Below, piece after piece: positions 44,551-57,222 of a DNA stretch of 64,000 nt (within the stretch, counting starts at the first letter, position 1; the number at the start of each line of letters is the position of its first letter). This DNA is from Poronia punctata (lineage: Eukaryota; Ascomycota; Sordariomycetes; Xylariales; Xylariaceae). Below the pieces are notes generated by a model. That model was not told the DNA's origin. It did not search any database and saw nothing but the letters and a program-made list of their open reading frames with translations. The position numbers and the translations under genes were made by a program. The stretch covers positions 1 to 64,000 of the forward strand of contig MU401478.1 in assembly GCA_022579005.1 (NCBI GenBank), given 5' to 3'.

Positions 44551-45340
44551 TTACTTCCTGTGCCACATCCTCGTGATCTTGGTCTGTCTCATCTTTCGCT
44601 GCAGCTGGAAGATACCGTACATGAGAGCCTCGCTAGTGGGCGGGCATCCGGGAACGTAGACGTCGACGGGGACGATGCGGTCGCACCCGCGGACGACGCT
44701 GTAGCTGTAATGGTAGTAGCCGCCTCCGTTGGCGCAGCTTCCCATGCTGATGACCCAGCGGGGCTCGGGCATCTGATCGTAGACCTGGCGCAGGGCGGGC
44801 GCCATCTTGTTGGTGAGCGTGCCGGCCACGATCATCACGTCCGACTGACGGGGCGAGGCGCGGAAGATGATTCCCAGACGATCCTGATCGTACCGTGGTG
44901 TGGACAGGTGCATCATTTCGACGGCGCAGCAGGCGAGGCCGAACGTCATGGGCCAGAGAGACGACTGTCGCGCCCAGTTGGCCACTTGGTCGAGAGTCGT
45001 GAGGGCGTATTGCATCACGCCCTTCTTGGGCTCCTCGCTCGGCAGAAGGACTTCTCGGCGGGGACGGGCCACGCCACCCGTGGTGTGAGGCGCGACTGCC
45101 GAGGTCGTTGCATCTTTCTTAGGTGTCGTCGAGATGTTGGCGATGGATTGGAGAGGAACAATTCGCGCGGTCGGGTTCGCTGGAATAACGGTTAACGTTA
45201 GCACTTCGAGTTATTTGCCGGGATTTATAAATGCAAATAGTAGCAATATACACGGGGGGGGAGCTAAGAAGGAATAGCAAAGGTTGTGTCCACAAACCTC
45301 TCAATGCCAAAGTGGCCACCCTTCTTGAAGACGCCAGCAT
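44551..45340 (-). CDS. NDUFS7: NADH:ubiquinone oxidoreductase PSST subunit (complex I, NuoB type)
   Basis: Two exons on the minus strand, 45340-45298 and 45179-44551, give 223 residues. Exon 1 and the start of exon 2 ([22 protein letters not shown]) form a mitochondrial presequence with Arg and no acids. The mature core is highly conserved: [20 protein letters not shown], then [38 protein letters not shown] and [15 protein letters not shown]. The four ligands of the terminal 4Fe-4S cluster N2 are Cys98, Cys99, Cys163 and Cys193, and all are present. The protein sits in the Q-module of complex I on the matrix side and passes electrons to ubiquinone. The 118-nt intron has GTTTGT/CAG borders in the presequence. 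A nuclear gene for a core respiratory subunit. Confidence 0.96.
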
Positions 45341-45656
45341 CTTGAGTCTTTTGGTCTTGAGACTTTTCCCCCGGCTCCCCGTAACAACAAGACGTTTTAT
45401 CCGATTCGGATTTGGATTGTAGGTAAACGAAACAATATAGGAAATGGGGGAGCGGAGAGCTTTCTGGTTGAGGAAGAACGGGGAAATCTTTGTTGTGCTC
45501 AAGGGAGCTTTCGACTTCTTGGTCGAAATCAATCTATCAATCAACCATGAATTCGCCTCAACGCGATTCGGAGACAGCCACTTTCCCTTTCACTCAATTG
45601 ACGTTGACGACCCAAGCTGTCTTTCGCCGCCTCGCTAAGCAGGAAATAAACCGCTC

Positions 45657-45663
45657 TGATTGG
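45657..45663 (-). promoter_or_regulatory. CCAAT box upstream of the complex I subunit gene
   Basis: CCAATCA on the minus strand about 320 bp upstream of the NDUFS7 start. The fungal Hap/CBC complex binds CCAAT and controls respiratory genes, which makes this a plausible site. A single match can also arise by chance. Confidence 0.3.
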
Positions 45664-48600
45664 GTTAGCCCTGGAGCGGGCCGATGTTTAATAGTTTATC
45701 CGGGTCCGAATATCCACCATGTAACTTTTACTAAGGTAACTCGTAAATGCTCGTGCTTACCTAATCTAGTACATAAGTACATCGATAGCCGTGCTACCAA
45801 ACCTCCCAACTCATCGTTCTTGCAACGGGAAATGCACGGTGATAATGCATCTCGTCGAGGATAGGTAAAGACGAGGAACCGTCACCCTTACTTACTGGAT
45901 GGCACCGCTACTTGTATATGGGATCAAGAGTTTGTTACAATCGATAGATTCGCGCTTACCGACTTACAGTCTTACACGTACGTGTATATACCTACTCGTA
46001 TATTCTCGGGCGAGAGAGACACATTCAAGTCGCCAATTCGACTAGGTATATGCAAAAGTATCATACTTTGGGACATCGACTGATATATTTGTACGGGTAT
46101 TTATGGCTTTCATGATAGAGTCGGACCCTGGCCTAACCTCTGCCAGGTCAAAATACGTATGTCAAGTAAGTCGTTCATCTGATCATATGTAAATATACCC
46201 ATGGGGTCGGGTAGTGCTGTGCCTCGACTCTGCTTCGAGAATAAATCATTCGAAAGGTTCAACTGGCTGTTCTCCAAAATGTGGTTTGCCAGTGGGCTTC
46301 TATGAGGGGATAAGAGCATTATCATCCAGCGCTTAATTAATCAAATCCCATGTAGACACGGAAACTTCACAGCTCAGCAGTGTACTCGTTTGTAATCCAT
46401 GTCAGGTAATCACTAATCCATCGCCAACTCGTTGAGTCGTAGCCTCAAGTCAGGATGACCTCTAATACAAGTCTAGTCCTCAGATTGACAAAAATGAGGA
46501 AGAAGGGAAAAATGGTGAGGGCTCGGTTTCGGCAAGTATTAGCGAAGAACCTACCTACCAGCAGATCTGCAGGTCATACGAACCCCCAAGGGGCCCATGT
46601 AGGGTGTCCTGCAGCTGGCTTATTATAAGTTGTTCAAAGTGCTCATATGCACCCACTAGCCTAGGACACTCGTTCAGAAAAGGGGGTTGTCAAGAGGTGT
46701 GACAGTCGACCAGCCTTTCGGGTCGGGGGCAATAGGGGGGTAAGATGGTGAACATGACTGCGTTTTGCTTTTTAATGATTTGCCAGGACCGTTTTCCTGG
46801 CATAGCCCTCTTGTCAGCATTCCCTACGGCGTTATACCCTCCTTATAGATATTCTGAAAATGTCATGATTGGGTAAGCCAGTCAAACGGCCTGTCGTATG
46901 TGTCCCTTCTGTGTCCACTGGAGCGGTGTGATCCGAATTAAGCGATGGCATATCAGAAAATAGATGGCAAGGCGATATATTCTTGTCGCTTGTTATATAT
47001 TTAACCTAGGTAGGTATATAAGAATCCTACTTTGGCGGGGGTGGAGCCTTGTAGATACACCAAAGGTTAATTTGGTTGGATCTGGCGACAAAGATATATC
47101 CCAGGATACATATGTATTTCCATTCCTTTCTGCTGTCGATGTTGGTGTAGGTGTCCTACTGAGTCGCGGCTGCTTAAGCTAGAATTGGCGGCGTATTTGT
47201 AGAATTGCCTAACGTATACGCGTACAACACCAACCTTTTTGGGAGATCAACACGGAAGGGTGTTACAATGCTTGTAAGGTTAGCAGTCTCTTTCATTTAA
47301 GTGCACAAAGTTCCGAGCTTGTACGAAAGTACCGAAATCAGCCACATACTGCGCAAGAGGGCGGCTGGCACTAAAAAATACTCGGATTCCAGGTTGTATC
47401 ACTTACTCTTAATAAGAATGGAAGCTAGCAGGTGTGACCCGACGTCCAGTCACGAGTGATAGGTGATGTATCGTGAATCTTGTTCTGTAACCGAATAAGC
47501 TTGCAGCTTCTTTGGTACTGGGGACTGGGAGCCAAGGAAAATCCGGGGAAATGGCAAGACTCCCGTAACCCGCAAACCCAAACCGCAGTGGCTCCAGACC
47601 TGCCCCCCCACCAATGAGATTTACTACCGGGGCACGGCGGGGGTTGGTGGACCAGGAAAATGGCTGGAAAAACCCTTGACAAGGAGCCGTATGTCACAAC
47701 GTCACTGTCCATCGGTCCTTTTCCAACCCCAGATCCAATCGGTATCCAGATCGCCAACCGAATATCGGCTGGTTTTTTTTCTCAAGCCACATTGTACTAG
47801 CCCCCAGCTGACAAAGTCGGTACTTAGACACGGAGGACGCAAAGCTTTTGATGTCGTCACATACGTGCATACCCTTTTGAAACACGCAGGACATAAAGTC
47901 CGGTTGTTGCATTTTTGCTGCCGCTGCTGTGGATGTGTACTGTACTCCTGTACACTCTAAGCAAAGTCCAAAACTACACGTAGACTCTCTGTGGTTCTGA
48001 TGGCTTTTACAACTATGGTAAATATACTTGTCTAATGCTATTTTGATCACCAAATTGGTTCGGGCAGAGCCGGGGACCGTGCATAGGTAAATTGTCATCA
48101 TTAACACCAACACCAACACCACCACCGCTCAGAGGTCTAGACAATCTTTACTTACTTTAATTCGGAAAAATTTGTCCTAACCTAGCACATTCCCTATCCA
48201 TCTGTACGAGGTGGACATCTCATCCGTTGAGGGCTTTACTTCACAATCCGTGTCGCTCTTCTCTTCCCCTCACCTCGTTCGGTATCCATCCCCGACCCCG
48301 CTCAATGGCCACGTCTTATTGTTCAAATTGGCAATGTGCATGCGACCATTTGATCGTATGATTCGTCTAACGTTGGGATTATTGCAAACTAGAGCGGTAG
48401 TCGAATTCGATATCCGTGTTGTTTTATTTACTGTAGTGAACCTCCCAGGAGACTAGCATGTACTTGTAGATAGTATGGCTTTTCAACCTACAAGTACTAT
48501 TTTGAAACAGAACTGTATACACGTATATGCGTAACAACATCAGGTACTACTATTCTTGTTGCCATTGTGCACATGACACTGTCGATTATTGGTTACCTAT

Positions 48601-49227
48601 ACAGTTCCGCTCCCTTGCCCTGCTAGCCGCAATGCGACCCTCTTAACCTATGTACTTTGTCGCTTGGTTTGAGGGTCTATCTACGTGTACCTACATAGGC
48701 TAGTCGCCAGTTTTGTTAGAATCTGCTGGTGTAGATATTCATCATACCACATCCGCATTTTTTCCCTCCTCACCGCATCTTACATGCATATCGGGCAGCC
48801 TAATCACCTTGCGTGGAAAGAATTGAAAGTGCAAGAAACAAAACGAAGCCAATGGGAATATCAAAATACCTCAATTTGTGGTGCACCTACTATGAAAACC
48901 ATTCCACACAACCCTAATGTTGTAGGTTGATATGAGATACGCGACCAAGTATTTGTAGCGCTACTGAGATGGAGGGTGTAGGGTGTACCCGACCTGACAT
49001 GTATTAGGTAGAGTATCTGTACAGAATACTTTGAAAAAGGGGGTGCTTATCGGGGAGACAGGTGTGTCTTATCGGTACCTAGTACCTCAAAAATACAACA
49101 GGTCTAGGTTAGCAGACGCAAGTATCAAACCTACGCGTACCTACTGCGTAATGTATGCTGTAATCCTTTGCCAGGTAGGCTAAAAATTCGTTGTTCGAAA
49201 CCTTTGCCTCTCATTATAATCCTCTGC

Positions 49228-49309
49228 CGCGATCCTTCACTGTTTATAACCTATCATCTTCAAGTTGACGCGATCCTTCACTGTTTATAACCTATCATCT
49301 TCAAGTTGA
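49228..49309. repeat. 41-bp tandem duplication
   Basis: Two adjacent copies of a 41-bp unit starting CGCGATCCTTCACTGTTTAT (49228 and 49269) are identical by eye; a third copy breaks off after CGCGAT. The identity implies a recent event or ongoing homogenisation. Confidence 0.9.
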
Positions 49310-50304
49310 CGCGATTCCTTTTCTGCATGCGGTGACCAAGCATACCAAGCACATGCATCATTAATGACTGACACGGGGTTGGTGGCATCCGGTTGTTTAC
49401 CCTCTGACGGTCCTCCGCAATCTTGCCTTCTTTTGATCTCTGGCCAGGTACCCATTCTGCAGCCTGGTCTACCTACTTATGTTATTGGTATAATCCTACT
49501 GTCACCTGAGGGTCATCCTCAAGTGGCATGACTTGACTTTCTGTTTGCCTACTTGGACATAATCCGTGGACCTTCAAAGCAACCTAACTTTAGTACATTC
49601 CCAACATGATTGCAAATCGCGCAATGGCAGTTTGCTAGTTCTTTGGGCTTTTGTTATATTCTCTCCTCGTTGAATATCCTTCGCGTCGTCAGGTTCGGGG
49701 TGCGATTGCAGGAGGTTAGGTACTGCTCAGTGCTAGCCATCTCATTAGCCATCGCAACATCTGCCTAGTCTGGCAATATCTGGTACCTAGCCTGCCTACG
49801 AGTACCTACTTCTGTGACGAGTGCCTAGTGGTACCTTGGCCCTTTTCAGGGCCAAGTTTGTCACGATAGTCATCGGTGGGCCATCGCCGTCCACCAATGA
49901 AGCCGATCCAGCTCATTCTCGACAGCGATCCACCCCTCTGTCGCCGCACTAATCTCGCTAAACGAGCTACTGTAGAAGCAGGATTACGGGGTCACCAGAG
50001 ACGGGGCTTTTAACTTGTCCCTGTTCCTGTCCCTGGTCCTGTCCCCGTTTCTGCCCTGTTCATTGCCCGTTCTCGGTGTCGTTGTTGTCAAATAAGTGCC
50101 AGGTTTTTATGCGGTCGATGTACCGTACACGAGACATTACACCCTGCCACTTCCTACTTGTACACCTATTGTCCTTAAAGAAACAGCGACGGAACTCCCC
50201 GAGAACCCCTACCCCTACCGACTCCGTCTGTTCAACAAGGCACTCCTCACTATTTTACTTCTTACAACCAGAACAAGAAAAAAATTAACAACAAGAAGCG
50301 CAAG

Positions 50305-50376
50305 AACGACGACAACGACGACAACAACGACAACGACCGTGACGACTGAAAACGACAGCAACGACGACAATAACGA
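50305..50376 (+). repeat. ACGAC/ACAAC-type trinucleotide-rich tract
   Basis: A stretch dominated by CGA, CAA and GAC units about 390-460 bp upstream of the fusion gene start. It is open in one frame but Thr-only, so it is more likely leader or promoter DNA than coding. Confidence 0.6.
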
Positions 50377-50763
50377 AATAGCAGTTTAACGAGGCAAAAT
50401 AAAAAACAACATAGCGAATCAAAATCTGCAGTCGTCCTATTCGCTACCTCGAGCTGGCCCTCGATCGCTAGGTAGTCTAGGGCTTTAAGCTGTTGGCCGA
50501 GCGCTGCTCACCTGGGCTCCTATTGCCGTTCTTTGGCTCCCGTATTAGTCGACTTGTGGGAGGATAAAACATGTCGCCGTGCCTCGTCAGAAACGCCTTA
50601 TCTTGCCTTTAGCGACGACGACAAGTATCCAGCTTTCCGGTTTTCCCTCTCAGTCTGCCGCTCCTCGTGAGTGCCGGTGTTTTGTTATACGAGCGAGCCC
50701 CCGACTCTTTCTCGGTCGGCACGAACTGATGGCCATCTCCGACCTCAACGGTCATTCTCCAAT

Positions 50764-53700
50764 ATGACCACGCCAATGTCAAGTATATGGACGGGGCCAG
50801 AGGAGTATTCTAGCCGCGGACCTCTCGCATTCGCCGTCACGACAGGAACGCTGGCCCTGGCTACTGTCTTCGTACTTGCCAGAGTGGGTTGCCGCACATT
50901 GATCGTACGACAAGTTAGCTGGGATGACTACTTTATAATCATCGCATGGTTCCTTGCCTTCGGCCTTAGCTTTGCCATCGATTTTGGGACGGCCAAGGGA
51001 CTCGGCCGCCATGATGCGGACATCCGTGCCGACGAGTGGGACCCGCTGAGACGCTCCGAGTATACCTTCACCGTTCTATACAACCCAGCCCTCATGGCCT
51101 TCAAGACGTCCGTCTTGATATTCTACCTGCGTCTATCCAAGAACACCCAGAAGGTGTTGCGACTGGCGTCGTGGGCAACTTTGGGTGTCGTGAATATAGC
51201 TGGCGCCGTCTTGACGCTTCTCAACATTTTCCAATGCCGGCCCATCGCAGCAGCGTTCAACCGCACGGCCCAGCCAGGAGAATGCATCCCCTTGCTCACC
51301 GAGTTTATCTGCTCCGCTCCTATCAATATAGTCACCGACCTCGCTATTCTCGCCCTGCCTTTACCTGTCCTCACCAGTATGAGGTTACCACCGAGACAGA
51401 AGATCATATTGATCATCACTTTCGCACTAGGAATATTTGTCACTATTGTGGACGTGATTCGAATATACTATCTCCAAAAGGCAATCAACGATGCCCCTGA
51501 GACACCATCGAGTAACCGTGAAGCGTCGTTTGGAGGGTCCCCGGAATTTGCTTGGAACGCCTCATTGGCGCTTCTATGGTCCGCTGTCGAGGTGAATGTT
51601 GGCATTGCCTGTGCTTGCATTCCAACGCTGAAACCTTTGATCATTCGCATTCTTCCCGCCATGCTCATCGATCCCCATGGTAGCACTCGCAGAGGCTCCG
51701 ATACCGCCGAAAAATCCTCTACCGTGTTATCCACCGTCCGATCGACAACTGTGAACAACGCAGCCGGTTGTGACTCTATAGCCGTCCCGCCCACCGCATA
51801 CCAGGAACGACAAGACAGCGACGAAGCAGATTCCCCACCTATAGCCGGGCAATCCGAGTCTGATATAGACGCGCAAATATCAGCCATGGAGTTTCTCACC
51901 ACTCCAGATATGGTGTTTGACGGTACTTACCGAAACCAGACGGGTCTAACCAACCCCACAACTTCTGGGGGCAATGAAGTGTCTGGAGTTTACTTTGGCT
52001 TTGTCAACATGCGGAAGCCGAGAAGCATGATACGGACGTCAGTCAGAGACTCGTTCAAGTACTGCACCATAGTCACCATCCTATTTCTTCTGTGGGGATT
52101 CTCTTACGGACTTCTCAACACACTTTCCAACGTCGTCGCCGAGATATCACACATGACTGTCCCGGAGACACTTGGGTTAACTAGCATTTACTTTGGAGCC
52201 GGATATTTCTTTGGGCCCCTCCTGGTGGGGGAATGGATATTACGGCATGACGAACATCAGAGACTCAAACTAGAGAAGAGACGGAGAAATAGCAGTGTTG
52301 ATGACAGTATAGGCGGTTTTAAGGCAACTTTTAGTAAGCAAGAAGGATTCCCATCACCCGCTCCCTACTTCTGGGGAATAATCGTATTAGGGGGGCTGTT
52401 GTTAACCACCTGGTGTGTAGTACTGGGATTATGCATATATGGTGTTGGGACTATCATATTTTGGCCCAGCGCCGTTCTTACTTCCTTTGCCGGTTTTTTG
52501 ATATCCAACTTTGTCGTCGGGTTTGGGCTAGCAGTGCTGGAGAGTACGTACCCGTCCTTTCTTGACTCGTTCTTGTGCATAGGAGGTATTGACCGGTTCA
52601 TCTTTGTAGCTGCGGCAAACCCGTTTATCGCTCTATGTGGGCCTTTGGACTATGCTGAAATGAGATTACTCATATCTCAGGGCTTCCAAGCGGTTGCTAC
52701 TGTCCTGAGTGGTGTCCTCGCCCAGAAGGTTTTCTTCGTGCAGCTCAGTAGCGAGGGCTATACAGGGTCCAAAACCCTCCTCGAGGTTCAGTGGACCTTT
52801 TTGTCCATCACGCTCCTCTGTGTTGCACTCGCGCTCTTCTTCTATTACATGCCTCTACCGGAAGTCGTCGATGCAGAGATGGAGCACTCGACACGATACC
52901 TACCGGTAGACCCTAGGAAGCGCAGTATCTTCGGTTTTGAACTCCGAACCTGGAGTCTAGGCCTAGCAGTCCTTGCGCAATGGACTTATGTTGCTTGCCA
53001 GGAGACTATGAGTGTCTTTTTCCGTGACCTCCTGATACCCAGCGTCGATGGGTCGGTAGTCACGGCCACTACTGTCGGAACGAGCGGCTTGCGGGAAGAA
53101 GCATTCGAGGGTGCACAGAGCCTAGCCCTTCCGATCAACGACCTTCTCATGATTTCTCACGCCGCCTTTGCCTTGTCACGCTTCCTCGCGGCTTACCTTG
53201 CCTATCTATCGCCAACTCATCCAAAGGTGCCTCAACCGCGAACGATTTTGAACCTGTCTACGGGGCTCTGTATAGTCACGGCTATCTTGGTAGCAGCTCT
53301 CCGTCCAACGAACCCGAACATCCTTATCATACCTATTGTCCTCTTCTTTTTCTTTGAAGGGCCGATGTGGCCTCTAATCTATACGCTTGGCCTACGAGGT
53401 CAAGGAAAGCGCACCAAGCGAGCGGCGGCATATATAACCATGGGAGCATCAGGGCCGGCTTTTTGGCCGTTTGTGGGTAAGTTCACGCACGCTTACCGTT
53501 TCTGATGTCGGGCGTCGGACAACAACTAGCACGCAAATAAAAGTTGGAGAGTATTATACTGAGTGGCTAACTAATGTTTTGTAGTGTACGCTATCCATGA
53601 AGGAGGTGGTAGCTACCAGACGGCTTTTGCCTTGGTACCTGCGCTCCTGGTTATTTCCGGCCTATTTGCTCTCTTTCTGGATCTCAAGCACGACGCCAGA

Positions 53701-53943
53701 GCTTTGGTCGATGCTCGTGTTGGTGCGGAACAACAGCAAAAGATACAAGACCGTGCAAATAGAGAGATGGAGCTAGACGCGATCATCGCGGCTAGGAGGC
53801 GAGCGTCTATAAGCGGGCTTGTTCCGGAGTATGAGAGGTTCAACTTTGTTAAGAGGCTGTCGATTGCACTTGGCAAACGTCGGAGAAGCTCTGAGCGACC
53901 GACAGCGGAACATCGGGAATCTAAAAGTAGTGGTTCGGAATAG
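50764..53943 (+). CDS. Fusion of Pth11-like 7TM domain and fucose-permease-like MFS transporter
   Basis: Two exons, 50764-53476 and 53585-53943, encode 1023 residues. Residues about 20-305 are a fungal rhodopsin-like (Pth11-type) seven-helix domain: SWDDYFIIIAWFLAFG, SEYTFTVLYNPALMAFKTSV, a loop with FQCRPIAAAFN and GECIP, NIVTDLAILALPLPVL, and EVNVGIACACIPTLKPLI. A hydrophilic Ser/Asp/Thr-rich linker of about 120 residues follows. From about residue 429 comes an MFS carrier of the FucP/sugar type with twelve predicted spans: FLLWGFSYGLLNTLSN, TSIYFGAGYFFGPLL, FWPSAVLTSFAGFL, AAANPFIALCGPLDYAE and FFFFEGPMWPLIYTLGL, the last span being completed by exon 2 (VVYAIHEGGGSYQTAFALVP). The cytosolic tail is basic. 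No stop or splice signal is needed between the halves. A membrane receptor covalently tied to a sugar porter suggests a sensor-transporter (transceptor); that role is inference. An erroneous merge of two genes is the main alternative. Confidence 0.85.
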
Positions 53944-55040
53944 AATCTGGGTGCGAATTTCCGGTTTATGGGTATATATAAAAACGACAGCATAGCGTAT
54001 GGGGATATGATACCCGAGTAGTTGGCTCTACTCAATTGATATTTTTTTTGGCGAGGTTGATTTTGCAACCATGAAGATATATCCCTTTTTTTTTTGGTCC
54101 GAGGCGCATGAGAATCATATGCTAATTTAGGTACTTAACGACGTCATTTACATCTTAACTCCGAGCGGTTACACAACAGTGGTGAGGGCTTCAAGTGGCT
54201 ACCTATTACCTAGTCAGCAGGTACTGTAGGTATGTACACGTATGCATGCTGTGTGCTTGGTGTAACGGCATAGCATCATGTCCAACTTGAGGAAATTCCC
54301 GGTTGTGTCTTAGATTACGCGCATGAATGTTGTAAACTAGAGGCTTTTGATACATGATTTGTTTCGAATTCTGTTCGAGTAGGTATTATTAGTAAGCTGA
54401 GATCTGGGGTTTTCATTCGAGACCATCGTAGATTACGAGTAGTGCAAGCCACAGAGAGCTATAATCTCCGCAAATAACGGCTTTTTAGTGGGACCGCTCC
54501 GGATAGTCGGGGAAAGCAAAGAACATGAGGTCAACGGTAGTGAGCTTACCAATCAATCACTACATACCTAATGTACGTGTAATAGGTTACTGTGGCTTTT
54601 GTACGCAAACTTGGAAGCCAACACATTCAGACATAGATTATCTTACATAGGTGTAAATTAGGAATAATTACGGCGCAACAGCGGAGACTTTCTCTTCAAT
54701 CTGTTTAATTACATACTCCTGGTCATATACGAGTGAGTACCTATATCTTTAACGCCCAGGGTTCGGAATTCGGATTGAAGTAGTCTATGTTAGGTTAGGT
54801 TTACTTGTCTGTCTGTCTGTCTGTCTCCTTCCAGTCAGACAATTAATTAATTCACCAGCTCCAGACACGTTCTTTCGGCTCTCGGACTTAGATTCATACA
54901 CACCTGCGATCATACATGCATCTGTTCTCCAGAAGTCACGAATGAGAATCGGATATGGTCGATGGTAGTCTGGTTTCTTTTTTCAGTGTATATTTCACCA
55001 ATCTACTACATCTATCTGTCCTTCACGCTGAGAAGTAGGT
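53944..55040. other. Intergenic region, 1.1 kb
   Basis: No gene. It contains GTTAGGTTAGGTTT at about 54789-54802 and a CTGT-type tetranucleotide run at about 54809-54826. The right part should be the promoter of the MFS gene. Confidence 0.5.
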
Positions 55041-57222
55041 ATGGCGGCTAGACGAGGGTCGGCTGAGGAGGATACGCCCCTGTTGCGGTCCGATGATGGA
55101 GGAGAAGAAGATGATGTCGGAGTAGAGGAGGAAGAGGACGACATGGACATTCCCAACCAGACAGTTACTAGGAAACGGGCCATTGCTATTATTCTGAGTG
55201 TTTATGTTTTGATTTTCTTATTGGGTATGTTTTGTTTCTTTTCGCTCTTCCAAATCCACATCGTGCATTGTATGTTTGTTTGTTTGTTTGTTTCACTTAC
55301 TAATCATATGAATATAATAGCAATGAACATGAGCGGAATAACAATGGCCCAATCGACCATAGCGGAAGATCTCGAATCATACGAGAACGCCATGTGGTTC
55401 ACCACGTCGTTCCTCGTCGCCGCATCGTCCATATCGCCGCTCATCGGGAAGTTGGCGACGATATTCTCGCCCAGGAGCATGGTGCTGGTCTGTTCCGTCT
55501 TTTTCTCGGCCGGCTGTCTGGTCACTTCACAGGCGCATTCTTTCGAGGTCTTCATCCTTGGCCGGGTCATCACCGGTATGGGAGGAGGTGGAACTGTGAT
55601 TCTGGCTTTTATCTTGATTCTGGAGTTGACGACCAAGAGGAATCGGGGTTTGTATATTGGTCTCGCGTGAGTATATATGTTCACATTGGGTTTTTCCTTT
55701 CTATTGAGCTTACGCTAACTACCTATCATAACAACAGTAACGCCGGCGTTACGAGCGGCGTCTCACTCGGAGCCGTCATATTCGGCGCACTGATTATGAA
55801 AACCGGCTGGGTAAGACTTATTCATGGATTCGGGTCGCACTTTTACTGACAGACAATGAATGACGCAGAGACCACTATTTTGGATCCAGGCGCCAACAAG
55901 TCTATTAGCCGGCTGTGCCATCTTTCTCAGCATCCCTAGGCACTTGAACTCACCCGGTCAATCCAAGGATAGTGAAGTAGTGCCACTTGGCACCAAACTG
56001 AAGAGACTCGACTATCTCGGTGCAGTCTTTCTGGTATGTATAATACCGTTACGGCCTGCTTGATAGGACTCACGCTTATGATCATGATGTTGCGCAGACT
56101 ACCACTGTCGTTCTGTTTCTGTTTGGACTATCGGGAAATATTCAGCCCATCCCGCTTGGCTCATCGGTCGTGACGCTGGTCATATTTGTTCTGATTGAGA
56201 AATATGTTGCGCAAGACCCGATAATTCCGCTCGCGGTTTTACAGAATCGTGGTGCCTTGTTATCTTGCGTTTCTCAGCTTGGTTTTAGTGAGTCTTTTCT
56301 AATTTCTAAGTCTTTTTTTCCCTCTTTTCTGTTTGTTCAAAAGACAGGGGGGAAAAAAGGAGAAATGTAACTGACCTTTACCCAACCAACAGTGGCCGCT
56401 CGGTGGACGGTATTGTTCTATACGCCCATGACGGCACTTGCCGTGTTCGGCTTTAGCCCGGCAGCCAGCGGCAGTATACTTATTCCGACCAACTTTGGCT
56501 TTGGACTGGGAGGCCTTCTAGTCGGCGTAAGTTCTTCCTTCCTTCCAAGCTGCGTACCGACCGGCCTGATTGGATAGTGCCGATACGACTTGGCCCCTCG
56601 AGACGTTTACTTGAAGCAAGCTCACCAACCATTTATTTCCTAGGCATTCCACATCCGCCGCACAGGCAGTTTCTGGGCCCCGAGCCTCGCATTCGTCTTT
56701 CTATTCGGCATAAGTCTCGCCGCGCTCTCCGTCTCGTCGAGACAAGAGACGCCGTTCGGACTATACGTAACCATAGTCTTCTTCAACGGTTTCTTTACCG
56801 GCGGGGCCCTCAACTACACCCTAGCCCACCTCCTACATCTCACCCTGCCGGAGACACACTTCGTCGCCACGAGCTTACTCGGCACCTTTCGCGGGTTCGC
56901 CGGAAGCTTCGGTAGTGCCATAGGCGGCGGCATCTTCACACGCGCATTGCGAGATGGTCTTGAAAGGGGCTTCGACGCCCTCGACGGTGATCGCAAGGAT
57001 CTTGTGAGAAAATTGATAGGGAGTCCGCTCCTCGTGTACCATGGCGACCTAAGTGATGCTGAGCGCGCCATTGCTGTAGATGGTTATAGCGAGGCGTTGC
57101 GCGTCCTGTTCCAGGCTGCTGTCGTGTTGGTGGCGTCTGTTTTGGTTTTGCAGGCTGCGGCGGGGTGGAAGGGACCGGGTGATAAAGTTGCGGATGTTGA
57201 GGAACGGACGGAGGAGGAGTGA
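55041..57222 (+). CDS. MFS transporter, 14-TM Vba/Fnx-like (vacuolar amino-acid/drug type)
   Basis: Seven exons, 55041-55224, 55321-55666, 55738-55810, 55869-56033, 56098-56287, 56393-56526 and 56644-57222, give 556 residues. The very acidic N-terminus (DDGGEEDDVGVEEEEDD) contains an acidic dileucine signal (EEDTPLL), the kind that sorts fungal proteins to the vacuole membrane. The first spans contain MNMSGITMAQSTIAEDL, AMWFTTSFLVAASSISPLIG and the MFS motif A-like KLATIFSPR. Motif C is HSFEVFILGRVITGMGGGG. Late spans include GFGLGGLLVG and FNGFFTGGALNYTLAHLL, and a C-terminal amphipathic loop precedes the last span. The layout fits the DHA2/Vba group of H+-coupled basic amino-acid or drug carriers. 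Every intron is 58-117 nt with GT-AG borders and restores frame; intron 1 (96 nt, TTTG repeats) is also open in frame. It is a neighbour of the receptor-MFS fusion, but the two carriers are not close homologues. Confidence 0.88.

Larger units (their letters stand above)
45341..50763. other. Gene-poor region, 5.4 kb
   Basis: It lies between the 5' end of the complex I subunit gene and the receptor-transporter fusion. I find no supported gene or tRNA. The frame at 45490-45864 (plus) starts near the complex I promoter and has no domain. Composition is normal, with no RIP signature. It contains a 41-bp tandem duplication at 49228-49309 and a CGA/CAA-rich stretch at 50305-50376 that probably lies in the 5' leader of the fusion gene. 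Confidence 0.5.

Noticed and set aside
45490..45864. 124-codon plus-strand frame upstream of the complex I subunit
   Set aside because: It overlaps the probable promoter of the minus-strand gene, shows no family resemblance and lacks splice signals linking it to other coding segments.
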